Assembly (NCBI RefSeq): GCF_002117145.1
Contig: NZ_CP008743.1
Location: 930,001-994,000, forward strand
Direction: 5' to 3'
DNA length: 64,000 nt
Source of the DNA: Candidatus Nucleicultrix amoebiphila FS5
GTDB lineage: Bacteria; Pseudomonadota; Alphaproteobacteria; Caedimonadales; Nucleicultricaceae
Shown here piece after piece: positions 27,557-36,010 of this stretch. How positions within the stretch are numbered: the first letter of the stretch is position 1; each line of letters opens with the position of its first letter. Both the position numbers and the translations under genes were made by a program. The notes below the pieces were generated by a model. It was not told the origin of the DNA, made no database searches, and saw only the letters and a program-made list of their open reading frames with translations.

Positions 27557-28198
27557 TTATTTTTCAAACTTTTTAATCAACTCGCTCACTTTTCCTTTAC
27601 TTTGTTCTGTTTTAGTCCCTGTTTCGGTACTTGTCTTATCAACAGGTTCAAACCGTCTCATGCGTTCTTGAAAATTTTTCATTCTATCAATCACGGTCTG
27701 ACCTTTTTCAATTTTCTTATTTAAGAGATCGAGCTTACCTTCTACGTCTTTTGTTTTGGCTTGATAGCTTTGCAATGTTTCATCAACTTCATGCAATTTG
27801 GTATCGAGGTTATCTAGAGTAGCCTTCAATCTTTCTTCGGTGGATTTTCCTTCGGTTTTAAGATCTAAAAAGTCTTCATGCATCTTGAGAATTGTTTCTT
27901 GTGCTTCTAAGGGCAGAGTCCCCATACTCGAGAGCTTGGTTTTGAGTTTGCCTAATGAAACACGCTGTTTCTCATAACTTACAATTACATTTTTATAGTG
28001 GTCCAGAAGCACTGTTGTTTTTGCTTGTTCATCCTTCCAACTTGCCATGACGCTCTGAGCTTCCTCCAAATTCTTTACATTTGTAGGCATTGACGTCGAC
28101 TGATCACTAAGAGCATAGCATGTGTTAGAATTGAGAGACGCTGAAAGCAAAAGAATTGAAATTCCAACCCCATAATACAAGCCTTTTGAATATGACAT
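27557..28198 (-). CDS. exported coiled-coil protein of unknown function
   Basis: Protein of 213 residues, not recognised. A signal peptide covers about residues 1-30 (YYGVGISILLLSASLNSNTCYA). The mature part is almost all predicted coiled coil (about 45-190) rich in lysine, glutamate and leucine, for example LKATLDNLDTKLHEVDETLQ, with a threonine- and lysine-rich tail. No enzyme motif is visible. GGAGGG precedes the ATG at 28198, which settles the start over an in-frame TTG at 28210. A periplasmic scaffold or exported factor are both possible. Confidence 0.72.
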   Translation of the reverse strand: MSYSKGLYYGVGISILLLSASLNSNTCYALSDQSTSMPTNVKNLEEAQSVMASWKDEQAKTTVLLDHYKNVIVSYEKQRVSLGKLKTKLSSMGTLPLEAQETILKMHEDFLDLKTEGKSTEERLKATLDNLDTKLHEVDETLQSYQAKTKDVEGKLDLLNKKIEKGQTVIDRMKNFQERMRRFEPVDKTSTETGTKTEQSKGKVSELIKKFEK

Positions 28199-28402
28199 GA
28201 CACCCTCCAATAAAAATAGAAATCTTTTATTATTTTATTGTTACCTTTATAAGGTTAATATTACTTTAATAATTGTTTATTTTAATATTCAACATAATGA
28301 TTTTAATATAAAAATACACTTTTTATCGCATTAACTTTTCTTCACCAATCCTTAACTCTTGCCTTCTAGTATTGACGAACAAAAAAACATAGGAGACGAG
28401 GA

Positions 28403-28918
28403 ATGAATGTCCATCGCATTTTATTAACCTGTTTTATTTTATTGTTCTCTTTCCCAACGCATGCATCAAAAGACGATTTGCAATCCGAAAGCGTGGGCGC
28501 AAAAGCACAGCGTCATTTTAAAGAAATTGTTGTCGATAGCGGTATGAAGCGACCAACTCAGTTTTGGATTCTAAGTCACTTTGCCTCAGATTTTGTTTAC
28601 GCTGCTGTTAAAAACTCTACAGGATCTCCTTGGGCAGACCTATTAAATATTCCTCGTTATGTTTTTTTAGCAAAGGCGATCCAAAAGAGTTGGCTCAAGG
28701 ATGAGAATGGAAATAATGAACAAAAATTTCCTAAAAAGATGGATAGATATGCTCTCTATGGTCATACTCTCGCTGACATTACAGCAAATTTAGCAGAAAT
28801 TTCCCAATTCACGGCTCTGGCCTCTGGTAGTTATGTTGTCGGAGGTGCATGCCTTCTTTATTTAGGTGGAAGGCTTTACCTAGAATATAGAAAATTTGAG
28901 AATCCCAAAAAAGATTAA
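28403..28918 (+). CDS. exported small protein of unknown function
   Basis: Protein of 171 residues with a signal peptide (ILLTCFILLFSFPTHAS). The mature part has a conserved-looking core, RPTQFWILSHFASDFVYAAVKN near 50, and a glycine-rich hydrophobic segment near 140-160 (YVVGGACLLYLGGRLYL) that may insert in a membrane. I do not recognise a family. AGGAGACGAGG lies before the ATG. The flanking genes on both sides are on the opposite strand. Confidence 0.68.
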   Translation: MNVHRILLTCFILLFSFPTHASKDDLQSESVGAKAQRHFKEIVVDSGMKRPTQFWILSHFASDFVYAAVKNSTGSPWADLLNIPRYVFLAKAIQKSWLKDENGNNEQKFPKKMDRYALYGHTLADITANLAEISQFTALASGSYVVGGACLLYLGGRLYLEYRKFENPKKD

Positions 28919-28948
28919 TAGGGCCTTACGAAAATAATGCGCGGAACT

Positions 28949-30070
28949 TTAGTTGAGCTTTGTCAGTATATAGTTTCGCGCATGCATTAAAGCATCCACA
29001 TCTACGCCAGTTTCTATATTCATTCTGTTGAGCATCCAAACCACTTTTTCAGTAGCTACATTTCCTACGGCACGCTTTTTTGTTTTCGCTCCTTGAATTT
29101 CATGGATCCCTTTAGCGAAAGGGCACCCTCCAATACCTGCCACACTACTATCGATTGTGGTTATGCCATATCCAAGCGATACAAGAATATTCTCTAAGGC
29201 CCTATTACCGGTATCATGAAAATGACCCGCAAATTTTTTAGGTTCTAATTTCATTTCATTAAAAAGACAACATAAGAGATCTTCTGTCGTGTCCGGTGTA
29301 CCAGCTCCAATAGTATCGCCTAAAGAAATTTCATCACACCCCATATCTAAAAGCTCTGCACTTATTCTTCCCACCCGACTTGGTTCCATATATCCTTCAA
29401 CAGGACATCCCAGAACACAAGAAACATAGCCACGGACATTAAATTTATTTTCTTTGGCCCGCCGAATGATAGGATGAATGACCTCAAGACTTTGACGGGT
29501 CGTCTTATGAATATTGCGCAGATTAAATCCGTCAGATGGTGATGTAAAAATTGCCACGTCTCGCACACCTAATGCTGCTGCTTCTTCAAGCGCTTCCATA
29601 CTGGGAATCAACACGGGATACGAAACTCCTACTTTAGGCTGATGCAATCGCAAAACATCGGCTGTGCCGGCCATTGCTGGCACACGTTTTTTTGAAACAA
29701 AAGCACCCGATTCAATCACCTGAAGACCTGTTTCTTCAAGAAGAGTGATCAGTTTATGAATTCCTTCGGGCTCTATAACTTTCTCCTCATTTTGCAAACC
29801 ATCCCTAGGTCCTACCTCAATAATACGCACCGAGGTGGGGAGTGGCACATCATGACGACTCTGAGCAAATGTTTGTATTTTTATTCTCTCTTGCTCTGAC
29901 CATTGGAATGGTGGCTTAGTCCATCGAGTGCTCGATTGTGTGGCAAAAGCGCGTGAAGAAACTCTTTTTATGGATGGAAGAAGGCAGGTTTCGAGAAAAA
30001 GATGAGAAGCAACCAGATCAGAGAGATTCAAGAAAAAAACGACTATAAAAAAACTAATGCACCGCAACAT
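28949..30070 (-). CDS. hydroxymethylglutaryl-CoA lyase with an N-terminal signal peptide
   Basis: HMG-CoA lyase-type aldolase (HMG-CoA to acetyl-CoA and acetoacetate), 373 residues. The TIM-barrel core starts near residue 82 with RIIEVGPRDGLQNE; YVSCVLGCPVEG near 215, EISLGDTIGAGTP near 245 and SSVAGIGGCPFAKG near 310 carry the metal and catalytic sites. About 80 extra residues precede the core. They begin with a hydrophobic signal-like segment (MLRCISFFIVVFFLNLSDLVAS) and continue as an arginine- and serine-rich stretch, SIKRVSSRAFATQSSTRW. A 15-residue insertion follows CPFAKG. The usual enzyme is cytosolic or mitochondrial, so a predicted export signal is unexpected. The ATG at 30070 is preferred over a TTG at 30124. 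Confidence 0.85.
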   Translation of the reverse strand: MLRCISFFIVVFFLNLSDLVASHLFLETCLLPSIKRVSSRAFATQSSTRWTKPPFQWSEQERIKIQTFAQSRHDVPLPTSVRIIEVGPRDGLQNEEKVIEPEGIHKLITLLEETGLQVIESGAFVSKKRVPAMAGTADVLRLHQPKVGVSYPVLIPSMEALEEAAALGVRDVAIFTSPSDGFNLRNIHKTTRQSLEVIHPIIRRAKENKFNVRGYVSCVLGCPVEGYMEPSRVGRISAELLDMGCDEISLGDTIGAGTPDTTEDLLCCLFNEMKLEPKKFAGHFHDTGNRALENILVSLGYGITTIDSSVAGIGGCPFAKGIHEIQGAKTKKRAVGNVATEKVVWMLNRMNIETGVDVDALMHARNYILTKLN

Positions 30071-30312
30071 ATCTGTTTCCCCATCGAGAGTTTTATTTTT
30101 CTTCTCTTTTAGCAGATTTGACAAAATCTGTTACGAACAATTTTATGTAAGACGTTTTCGTTCATGCACTCTTGAATATTTTAATAATCCTCTTAGGGAA
30201 TAATTATAGAACTCATCGCTCGCTTTTCCTTGAAAAGGAGTCCTTCATTTTCTATAAACACACCAATAATGAAACGATTCATTTAGTTTTTATTAAAGAG
30301 TGCAGGGAGCAC

Positions 30313-30840
30313 ATGGAGCCGGTTTTTTTAAGAAAAAGCGTTAAAATTTTATTATTGAACGATATGCAACAATTGCTGCTTATGTGTGCCGATGACCCTC
30401 AAACAACAACTGTTGATGGTCAGTACCACGGTCGTTATTGGTTTCCAATTGGTGGAGAGATTGAATCGTCTGAATCAATCGAGGAGGCTGCCTTAAGAGA
30501 AATTTTTGAGGAAACAGGTCTTAAAAAGGACTGGATCACCCTAGGACCAGTCGTCTGGTATGGTGAATTTGATCTTTCTTTAAATGGCCAGTTGACCCAT
30601 CTTCATCAAACTTTTGTTGTCGCTCACACATCGGAAACGAAGTTCTCTCTGGCCCACCTGACAGACTCTGAAAAAAAGGTTATCAAAGCCCTCTCATGGT
30701 TTTCCCTTGAGGATATCAAAAATTCCTCGGACATTATTTATCCAATTGTCCTTCCAGATTACCTGCCAGATATTCTTTTAGGACACTATCCCCACGATCC
30801 TTTATGGATTGATCTCGCTAAACAACCGCAAAAGAAATGA
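30313..30840 (+). CDS. Nudix hydrolase
   Basis: Predicted cytosolic Nudix pyrophosphohydrolase of 175 residues. The Nudix box is complete: GEIESSESIEEAALREIFEETGL, starting near residue 50, fits G-x5-E-x7-REUxEExGU. Substrates of such proteins range over nucleotide and sugar diphosphates and cannot be told here. The frame is open from a TTG at 30172, but the ATG at 30313 has AGGGAG before it and starts just ahead of the fold (VKILLLND). Confidence 0.87.
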   Translation: MEPVFLRKSVKILLLNDMQQLLLMCADDPQTTTVDGQYHGRYWFPIGGEIESSESIEEAALREIFEETGLKKDWITLGPVVWYGEFDLSLNGQLTHLHQTFVVAHTSETKFSLAHLTDSEKKVIKALSWFSLEDIKNSSDIIYPIVLPDYLPDILLGHYPHDPLWIDLAKQPQKK

Positions 30841-30984
30841 TTAAAAATTCCTATCAAAAGTATTAATTTCATTAAAAATGAATATTTATTATAAAAAATA
30901 AAATAATTATTAATTTATCTATTAACTAAATGGAATATATTTTTAAATACTATCAAAAAATAATAATACAAATTGGAGATATTC

Positions 30985-31308
30985 ATGATCAAAAAATACA
31001 TTATATTATATACCCTTATATTTTTAATCACCAACCAACCTTTAAATGCAAGTGCAGCTCAGAGAGAAAAAGAAGGAGGTCAACACACAATACTTATTAA
31101 AGATGTCAAACTAAGACTCGAAGCAGCAAAAAATCAGGGAGAGGTTGCCTTGAATTATGATGACATGAAAAACAAGAATCATGGCTATTCGCCAAGACCA
31201 AATGGCGCCTCTCCTCGTAAAGATTTAGCCAAACAGATGAAGAGACTTGGCATTATCAAAACATCTAGAACTTCTCAAAGCAACGACCCTGTTCCTTTGA
31301 TAGAATAA
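30985..31308 (+). CDS. small exported protein of unknown function
   Basis: Protein of 107 residues with a signal peptide (YIILYTLIFLITNQPLNASA). The mature part is hydrophilic and basic, with SPRPNGASPRKDLAKQMKRLG near 75, and has no recognised domain. TTGGAGAT precedes the ATG at 30985; the upstream in-frame TTG lies inside that ribosome site. The 140 bases before it are very AT-rich. Confidence 0.62.
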   Translation: MIKKYIILYTLIFLITNQPLNASAAQREKEGGQHTILIKDVKLRLEAAKNQGEVALNYDDMKNKNHGYSPRPNGASPRKDLAKQMKRLGIIKTSRTSQSNDPVPLIE

Positions 31309-31395
31309 ACTGTATTCAGCTGTAATTAATGCCTCTCGTTCATTGGATGACAAAAATTATCTTTTGAAGCATACTCTATGAAACAAGGAAATCGT

Positions 31396-32019
31396 ATGCC
31401 TATAAAATTTATTGTTTGGTGCGCTCTGATCCTGGTTGTGCTTGATGTCTCAACGATGCACGCTTCTTTTGTAGATGAGGAAAAGTTGATCATCACGGCC
31501 CGAAAAGAGGTCCATCATTTACATGTTAAACACTTACATGATTTCTCTCCATTTTTTGAAGAGAAAACCTATTTTCAGATTATAAAAGATGCCGCGGCTG
31601 TCATGTTAACGACAGATGAGCAGACACTTCTGATGAGAATTATCGGCACTTTTAATGCGCGTGCTGTCGACTATGACTTAGTCAAAAAAGAAAAAATCGA
31701 TCTTTATGAAAGATTCACTGGAAAATTTTTTATTTCCCAAGAAGGGTTTAAAGATTTTTTGCAGTTAGAGCAAAAGCTCTTTAGCAAACTTTATACTTGT
31801 TCCTACACTCTTACCAAAAAAGGGTGGGAGACCTGTACACTCGTAGATTTTGCTTTCTCTCATCAATTAGCTGAAGCCATAGCAATTCCACACCTTGCAC
31901 TTAGTCTTGGCGTTCTGATTGGTTCTGAAACTTTAGATTTAGATATCCTTCAACGAAGAAGTGACTATCACCTTTTCCCCATTGCTCAGAACGATTTCTC
32001 TATGGTACCGGGCTTCTAA
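31396..32019 (+). CDS. exported protein of unknown function
   Basis: Protein of 207 residues with a signal peptide (FIVWCALILVVLDVSTMHAS). The mature part is mainly predicted helices with histidine-rich HHLHVKHLHDF near 40 and two cysteines near 135-150 that could pair in the periplasm. I recognise no family. The ATG at 31396 has AAGGAA before it; an in-frame ATG at 31378 is possible. Its stop overlaps the icd stop on the other strand. Confidence 0.65.
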   Translation: MPIKFIVWCALILVVLDVSTMHASFVDEEKLIITARKEVHHLHVKHLHDFSPFFEEKTYFQIIKDAAAVMLTTDEQTLLMRIIGTFNARAVDYDLVKKEKIDLYERFTGKFFISQEGFKDFLQLEQKLFSKLYTCSYTLTKKGWETCTLVDFAFSHQLAEAIAIPHLALSLGVLIGSETLDLDILQRRSDYHLFPIAQNDFSMVPGF

Positions 32020-33461
32020 TTTTCCCCTTGGTCCCTGCTGAAGCCGTTTTTACCGTCAAAGACGTTAAGTTTCTCTAAGTGAGCCCAAGTATGTTGATCC
32101 CCAATTTTCTTCAGAAGGGGCAATAACAGGTCATCATTCAAATTTGCAGTCTCTTCTTTTAGCATAAAACGACAGCGCCAATGATCAACAACATCAGGAG
32201 AAACGCCGGAGGATGGATAAACCACAACGCCACGATTAGAGATCATCTTTAATTTAAAAGGCGTTCCTTCAGACAGCAGCTCCAAATTCTTTCCCAAACT
32301 TTCGCTATCCATGGGGGATTCAACAAATACATCGACACCAACGACTTGACGAGATTTTGCTTTTGTATAATCAGGGGCGCTTGAGATTTTTGGCACTTGC
32401 AATTTTTTGTATTGTCTTTTAGGCCACCAATCTATTGTTCGACCAAGATTTTTAATAATTTCATCGGTGAATTGACTTGTTGTTGCCGCTTTTTCATCAC
32501 CAATAATGTCCCTTGTCAGTACTTTCCCCTCTTTAAGGGTAACAAGCACTGCTTGTTCAACTTTATCAGCAATATCTTGCAGATCAAGATAACGTAACAT
32601 CATGACTCCTGAAAGTATCACAGCCGTAGGATTGATTGTATTTTTACCCGCATATTTAGGAGCCGATCCATGAACTGCTTCAAAGATAGCAATGTCATTA
32701 CCAATATTTGCACCAGGCGCAAATCCTAAACCTCCAATGAGACCAGAGCCAAGATCACTCAAAATATCTCCATTCATATTTGTCGTAACGATTGTTTCGA
32801 ATTTTTCAGGAAAGCGAACTAATTGATGAGCACAGTTGTCGACAATAATATGCTGCGCATTAATTTCAGGATATTCAGGCGCTATTTCTTCAAAGGTACG
32901 TTTGAGTGTTCCTTCTGAAAATTTCATGATATTGGCTTTTGTCGCACAATGCACACTCTTGCGTCCTTCAGATCGCGCATATTCAAAAGCAAGACGCACG
33001 ATTTTTTCACATCCCTTTTTGGTGATAATTTTAAGGGTTTGTGCCGTACCAGGTGTTTGCATGTATTCAATGCCGGCATAAAGATCCTCGACATTTTCGC
33101 GTACAATTACAAAATCTATCTTGCGACCTGCGTAAGGACTCTTCACACCAGGAAATTCTCGGATAGGTCGGATGTTAGCAAAAGTTTCAAACAGCTTTCT
33201 CAAAGTTACGTTGGCACTCTTTTCTCCATAACCTACGGGTGTTTCTAAGGGACCCTTAAGGGCAATACGATTTCGTTTAATCGATTCAATCGTTTCTGTG
33301 GGAACACCGCTCGGTAAACCCTTTTTAAAGACAGCAGCGCCTGCTTCACATACTTCCCATTCAACTTTTACGCCAGCTGCTTCAATGATTTTGCAAGTAG
33401 CGCTTGTTACTTCAGGGCCAATTCCATCTCCTGGAATCAATGTTATCTTTGGCGTTTTCAT
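32016..33461 (-). CDS. icd: isocitrate dehydrogenase
   Basis: TCA-cycle enzyme converting isocitrate to 2-oxoglutarate, 481 residues, cytosolic. It opens ITLIPGDGIGPEV and has the substrate-binding RKLFETFANIRPIREFPG near 90, VRENVEDLYAGIEY near 120 and the metal site NMNGDILSDLGSGL near 230. The coenzyme segment HGSAPKYAGKNTINPTA is near 265. About 150 C-terminal residues extend past the core, as in the longer Rickettsia and Thermus type. It ends in a convergent four-base overlap with the preceding secreted-protein gene. Confidence 0.94.
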   Translation of the reverse strand: MKTPKITLIPGDGIGPEVTSATCKIIEAAGVKVEWEVCEAGAAVFKKGLPSGVPTETIESIKRNRIALKGPLETPVGYGEKSANVTLRKLFETFANIRPIREFPGVKSPYAGRKIDFVIVRENVEDLYAGIEYMQTPGTAQTLKIITKKGCEKIVRLAFEYARSEGRKSVHCATKANIMKFSEGTLKRTFEEIAPEYPEINAQHIIVDNCAHQLVRFPEKFETIVTTNMNGDILSDLGSGLIGGLGFAPGANIGNDIAIFEAVHGSAPKYAGKNTINPTAVILSGVMMLRYLDLQDIADKVEQAVLVTLKEGKVLTRDIIGDEKAATTSQFTDEIIKNLGRTIDWWPKRQYKKLQVPKISSAPDYTKAKSRQVVGVDVFVESPMDSESLGKNLELLSEGTPFKLKMISNRGVVVYPSSGVSPDVVDHWRCRFMLKEETANLNDDLLLPLLKKIGDQHTWAHLEKLNVFDGKNGFSRDQGEN

Positions 33462-33584
33462 GATCTATATATCCCTTATTATTTTGAGTTCCCTAGAGCT
33501 TTGTTTTTTACTTTCGCTAAAAAAGCTTACTAAACTCTAAATATCTAGCAACATTGTGGTCATTTGTCTTTTTTTTCGTTAACA

Positions 33585-33606
33585 TTATGAAAAAACATGT
33601 TCATAA
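33585..33606. promoter_or_regulatory. inverted repeat before the betaine-type ABC transporter
   Basis: Perfect seven-base half-sites TTATGAA and TTCATAA with an eight-base centre, ending nine bases before the ATG of the ATPase gene. The place and symmetry suit an operator for a dimeric regulator, though no regulator gene is adjacent. Confidence 0.45.
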
Positions 33607-33615
33607 AGAAATGAC

Positions 33616-34356
33616 ATGATTCAATTTAGAAACGTCTCAAAGTCTTATGATGCCGGCAACACCTTTGTTGTGAAGGATCTCTCCTTAGAAATAAGAGGAG
33701 GTGAAACCCTTGTCTTATTAGGATCATCAGGATCTGGGAAAACAACTTTACTCAAAATGATTCTACGTCTTATAGAACCAACATCAGGATCTATTTTTTT
33801 CAAACAACGCAATATTGTAGAATACCCTATCGTTAAGTTGCGCCGTTCTATTGGTTATGTTTTACAAAAAGCAAATCTATTCCCCCATATGTCTATTGAA
33901 GATAACATTGCGATCGTTTTAAGACTCAAAGGCGTGCCTCTTAAAGAAAGACGAGCGCGTGCTCATGAGCTTTTACGATTAATTGATCTGGATCCAGCAT
34001 CCTATGCAAAGAGATTTCCTGCCGAACTCTCAGGAGGACAGGAGCAAAGAGTTGGTGTTGCAAGAGCCTTAGCAACTGATCCAAAATGTCTATTGATGGA
34101 CGAGCCTTTTGCATCCTTAGATGCTATTAACCGTCAGGCTCTACAAGATGAACTTCTTCAGTTGAAGGCAAAAATTAAAAAAACAATTGTATTTGTTACC
34201 CATGATATTCAAGAAGCCTTAAAACTTGGAGATCGTATTGCCGTTCTCCATGAAGGTCACCTTCAACAAATCGGAACAAAAGAAGACCTCATTAAAACCC
34301 CAAAAACACCCTTTGTGGAACGTCTCGTTCACTCTAGCTTGGACCTGAGCCAATGA
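33616..34356 (+). CDS. glycine betaine/choline-type ABC transporter ATPase
   Basis: ATP-binding subunit of 246 residues of the OpuC/ProV/OsmV class. Walker A GSSGSGKTTLLKMI is near 36, the Q-loop YVLQKANLFPHMS near 85, the signature LSGGQEQRVGVARA near 138 and Walker B LLMDEPFASLDAI near 158, with THDIQEAL after it. It lacks the C-terminal CBS pair of ProV and OpuCA, so cystathionine-domain osmosensing is not expected. Its end overlaps the next gene by four bases (ATGA), making a two-gene transporter. Confidence 0.9.
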   Translation: MIQFRNVSKSYDAGNTFVVKDLSLEIRGGETLVLLGSSGSGKTTLLKMILRLIEPTSGSIFFKQRNIVEYPIVKLRRSIGYVLQKANLFPHMSIEDNIAIVLRLKGVPLKERRARAHELLRLIDLDPASYAKRFPAELSGGQEQRVGVARALATDPKCLLMDEPFASLDAINRQALQDELLQLKAKIKKTIVFVTHDIQEALKLGDRIAVLHEGHLQQIGTKEDLIKTPKTPFVERLVHSSLDLSQ

Positions 34357-35873
34357 TGAGTGAATTTTTCTTATTTATGATATCTCAAACCCCCACATTG
34401 ATTTTAAAGACCTGGGAGCATATTTATATTTCAGGCTTTACTCTTATTTTAGCAATATCTTTAGCTTTACCTTTTGGCATCCTGATCCACCGCTATCCAA
34501 AATTAAAGGGGCCTACCTTGGCCTTTGCGAATATATTTCAAACAATTCCCAGCTTGGCTATGCTTGCGCTTCTTATTCCCATACTTGGGATTGGTCTTAA
34601 ACCAACTTTAGTGGTTCTAACTCTTTATGCAGTTTTACCCATTATAAGAAACACCTACACTGGGCTTCAGAACGTTTCACCTGCTATGACTGAAACAGCA
34701 GACGGATTAGGATTCACGCAAGCTCAACGCCTGTGGATTATCGAACTGCCTCTCGCTATGCCCATTATAATTGCAGGTATTCGTGTTGCTGCCTCAATGA
34801 CCATTGGCATTGTAACCATTGCAGCGTTCATTGGTGCCGGAGGTCTTGGAGATTTTATTACGCAAGGTCTCGCCTTAAATGATCAAAAATTAATCCTTTT
34901 GGGCGCCTTACCGGCAGCACTGTTAGCCCTCGGAAGTGATCAAGTCATTGCACGAATGGAAAATAATAATTCACGCACACGGTATTTATTAGGCGTAATT
35001 ATTGTTATGATAGGATTAGGTCTTGTGAGTTTTTGGCAAAATCGGATAGCACAGACTGAAAATAATATCACCATCGCCACAAAAAACTTTACTGAGCAAT
35101 TAATTCTCGGAGAGATTCTTGCACAATTTATTTCAGACAATACAAATTTAACTGTTCGGCGTCAGTTTAATTTAGGAACCACAGAAATTGTTCATCAGGC
35201 TATGCTGAAAGGTGATGTTGATCTTTATGTAGAATATTCTGGTACTGCTTATCTAACTGTTCTCAATGAAACGAAAAAATTAGAGGAGCAGGCGCTCTTA
35301 CACTTTGTAAAAGAGGCTTACAAAAATAATTTTAATTTTATTTGGCTTGAACCATTAGGGTTTTCCAACTCACAGTCTCTTGCAATTCGAGAAGATTTTG
35401 CACAACAAAATAACATCAAAAAAATTAGTGACTTAAAAAATTTTCAAGGCGCGCTCAAAATTTCTGCTCCTCCTGAATTTATTCGTCGACCAGATGCTTA
35501 TCCTGGTCTTATTAAAGCATATCATCTCCACTTTGCAAAAGTGTCGCAGATGGATCCAATCTTAATGTACGAGGCTATTAAACATAAAGAGACCGATGTC
35601 ATCGCTGCCTTTACAACTGATGGGAGACTCGTTGGAAATAACTTACGTGTTCTCGAAGATGATAAGAATTTTTATCCATCCTATTTAGCATCACCCGTTA
35701 TTCGACAGCAGACGCTTGAAAAACATCCAGAGCTATTTCAGATTTTGCAACAACTCAAAAACATTCTCCCTGCGACCTCTATGCAACACTTGAATGCGGA
35801 GGTAGATGTGAAAGGCCGCACAATTCAAGAAGTTGCAACAAAATTCCTCAAAGAAAATAAATTGCAAAAGTAG
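34353..35873 (+). CDS. fused permease and substrate-binding protein of a betaine-type ABC transporter
   Basis: Single chain of 506 residues. Residues about 1-220 are the permease, with six hydrophobic segments and the ATPase-contact loop TADGLGFTQAQRLWIIELPLAMP near 110. A short linker membrane segment near 205-225 then leads into a periplasmic OpuAC/OsmX-type binding domain that begins NITIATKNFTEQLILGEILA near 235. The domain carries DLYVEYSGTAYL near 290 and ends about 500. Fusions of this order are known in OpuA- and OpuC-type systems. The likely role is import of a compatible solute such as betaine or choline. Ligand residues cannot be assigned by eye. Confidence 0.9.
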   Translation: MMSEFFLFMISQTPTLILKTWEHIYISGFTLILAISLALPFGILIHRYPKLKGPTLAFANIFQTIPSLAMLALLIPILGIGLKPTLVVLTLYAVLPIIRNTYTGLQNVSPAMTETADGLGFTQAQRLWIIELPLAMPIIIAGIRVAASMTIGIVTIAAFIGAGGLGDFITQGLALNDQKLILLGALPAALLALGSDQVIARMENNNSRTRYLLGVIIVMIGLGLVSFWQNRIAQTENNITIATKNFTEQLILGEILAQFISDNTNLTVRRQFNLGTTEIVHQAMLKGDVDLYVEYSGTAYLTVLNETKKLEEQALLHFVKEAYKNNFNFIWLEPLGFSNSQSLAIREDFAQQNNIKKISDLKNFQGALKISAPPEFIRRPDAYPGLIKAYHLHFAKVSQMDPILMYEAIKHKETDVIAAFTTDGRLVGNNLRVLEDDKNFYPSYLASPVIRQQTLEKHPELFQILQQLKNILPATSMQHLNAEVDVKGRTIQEVATKFLKENKLQK

Positions 35874-36010
35874 TCGTTCATCAGCATTTTTCATAGATTT
35901 TTTAGCACTCAAGCATGTTGTCTATTGCATGAGGGGTAGAAAATTTGAAATTTTAAGTTAAAATAATTTTATAAGTAAAAAATATAAAGTAGAAATCTAG
36001 GGCAGGAACT

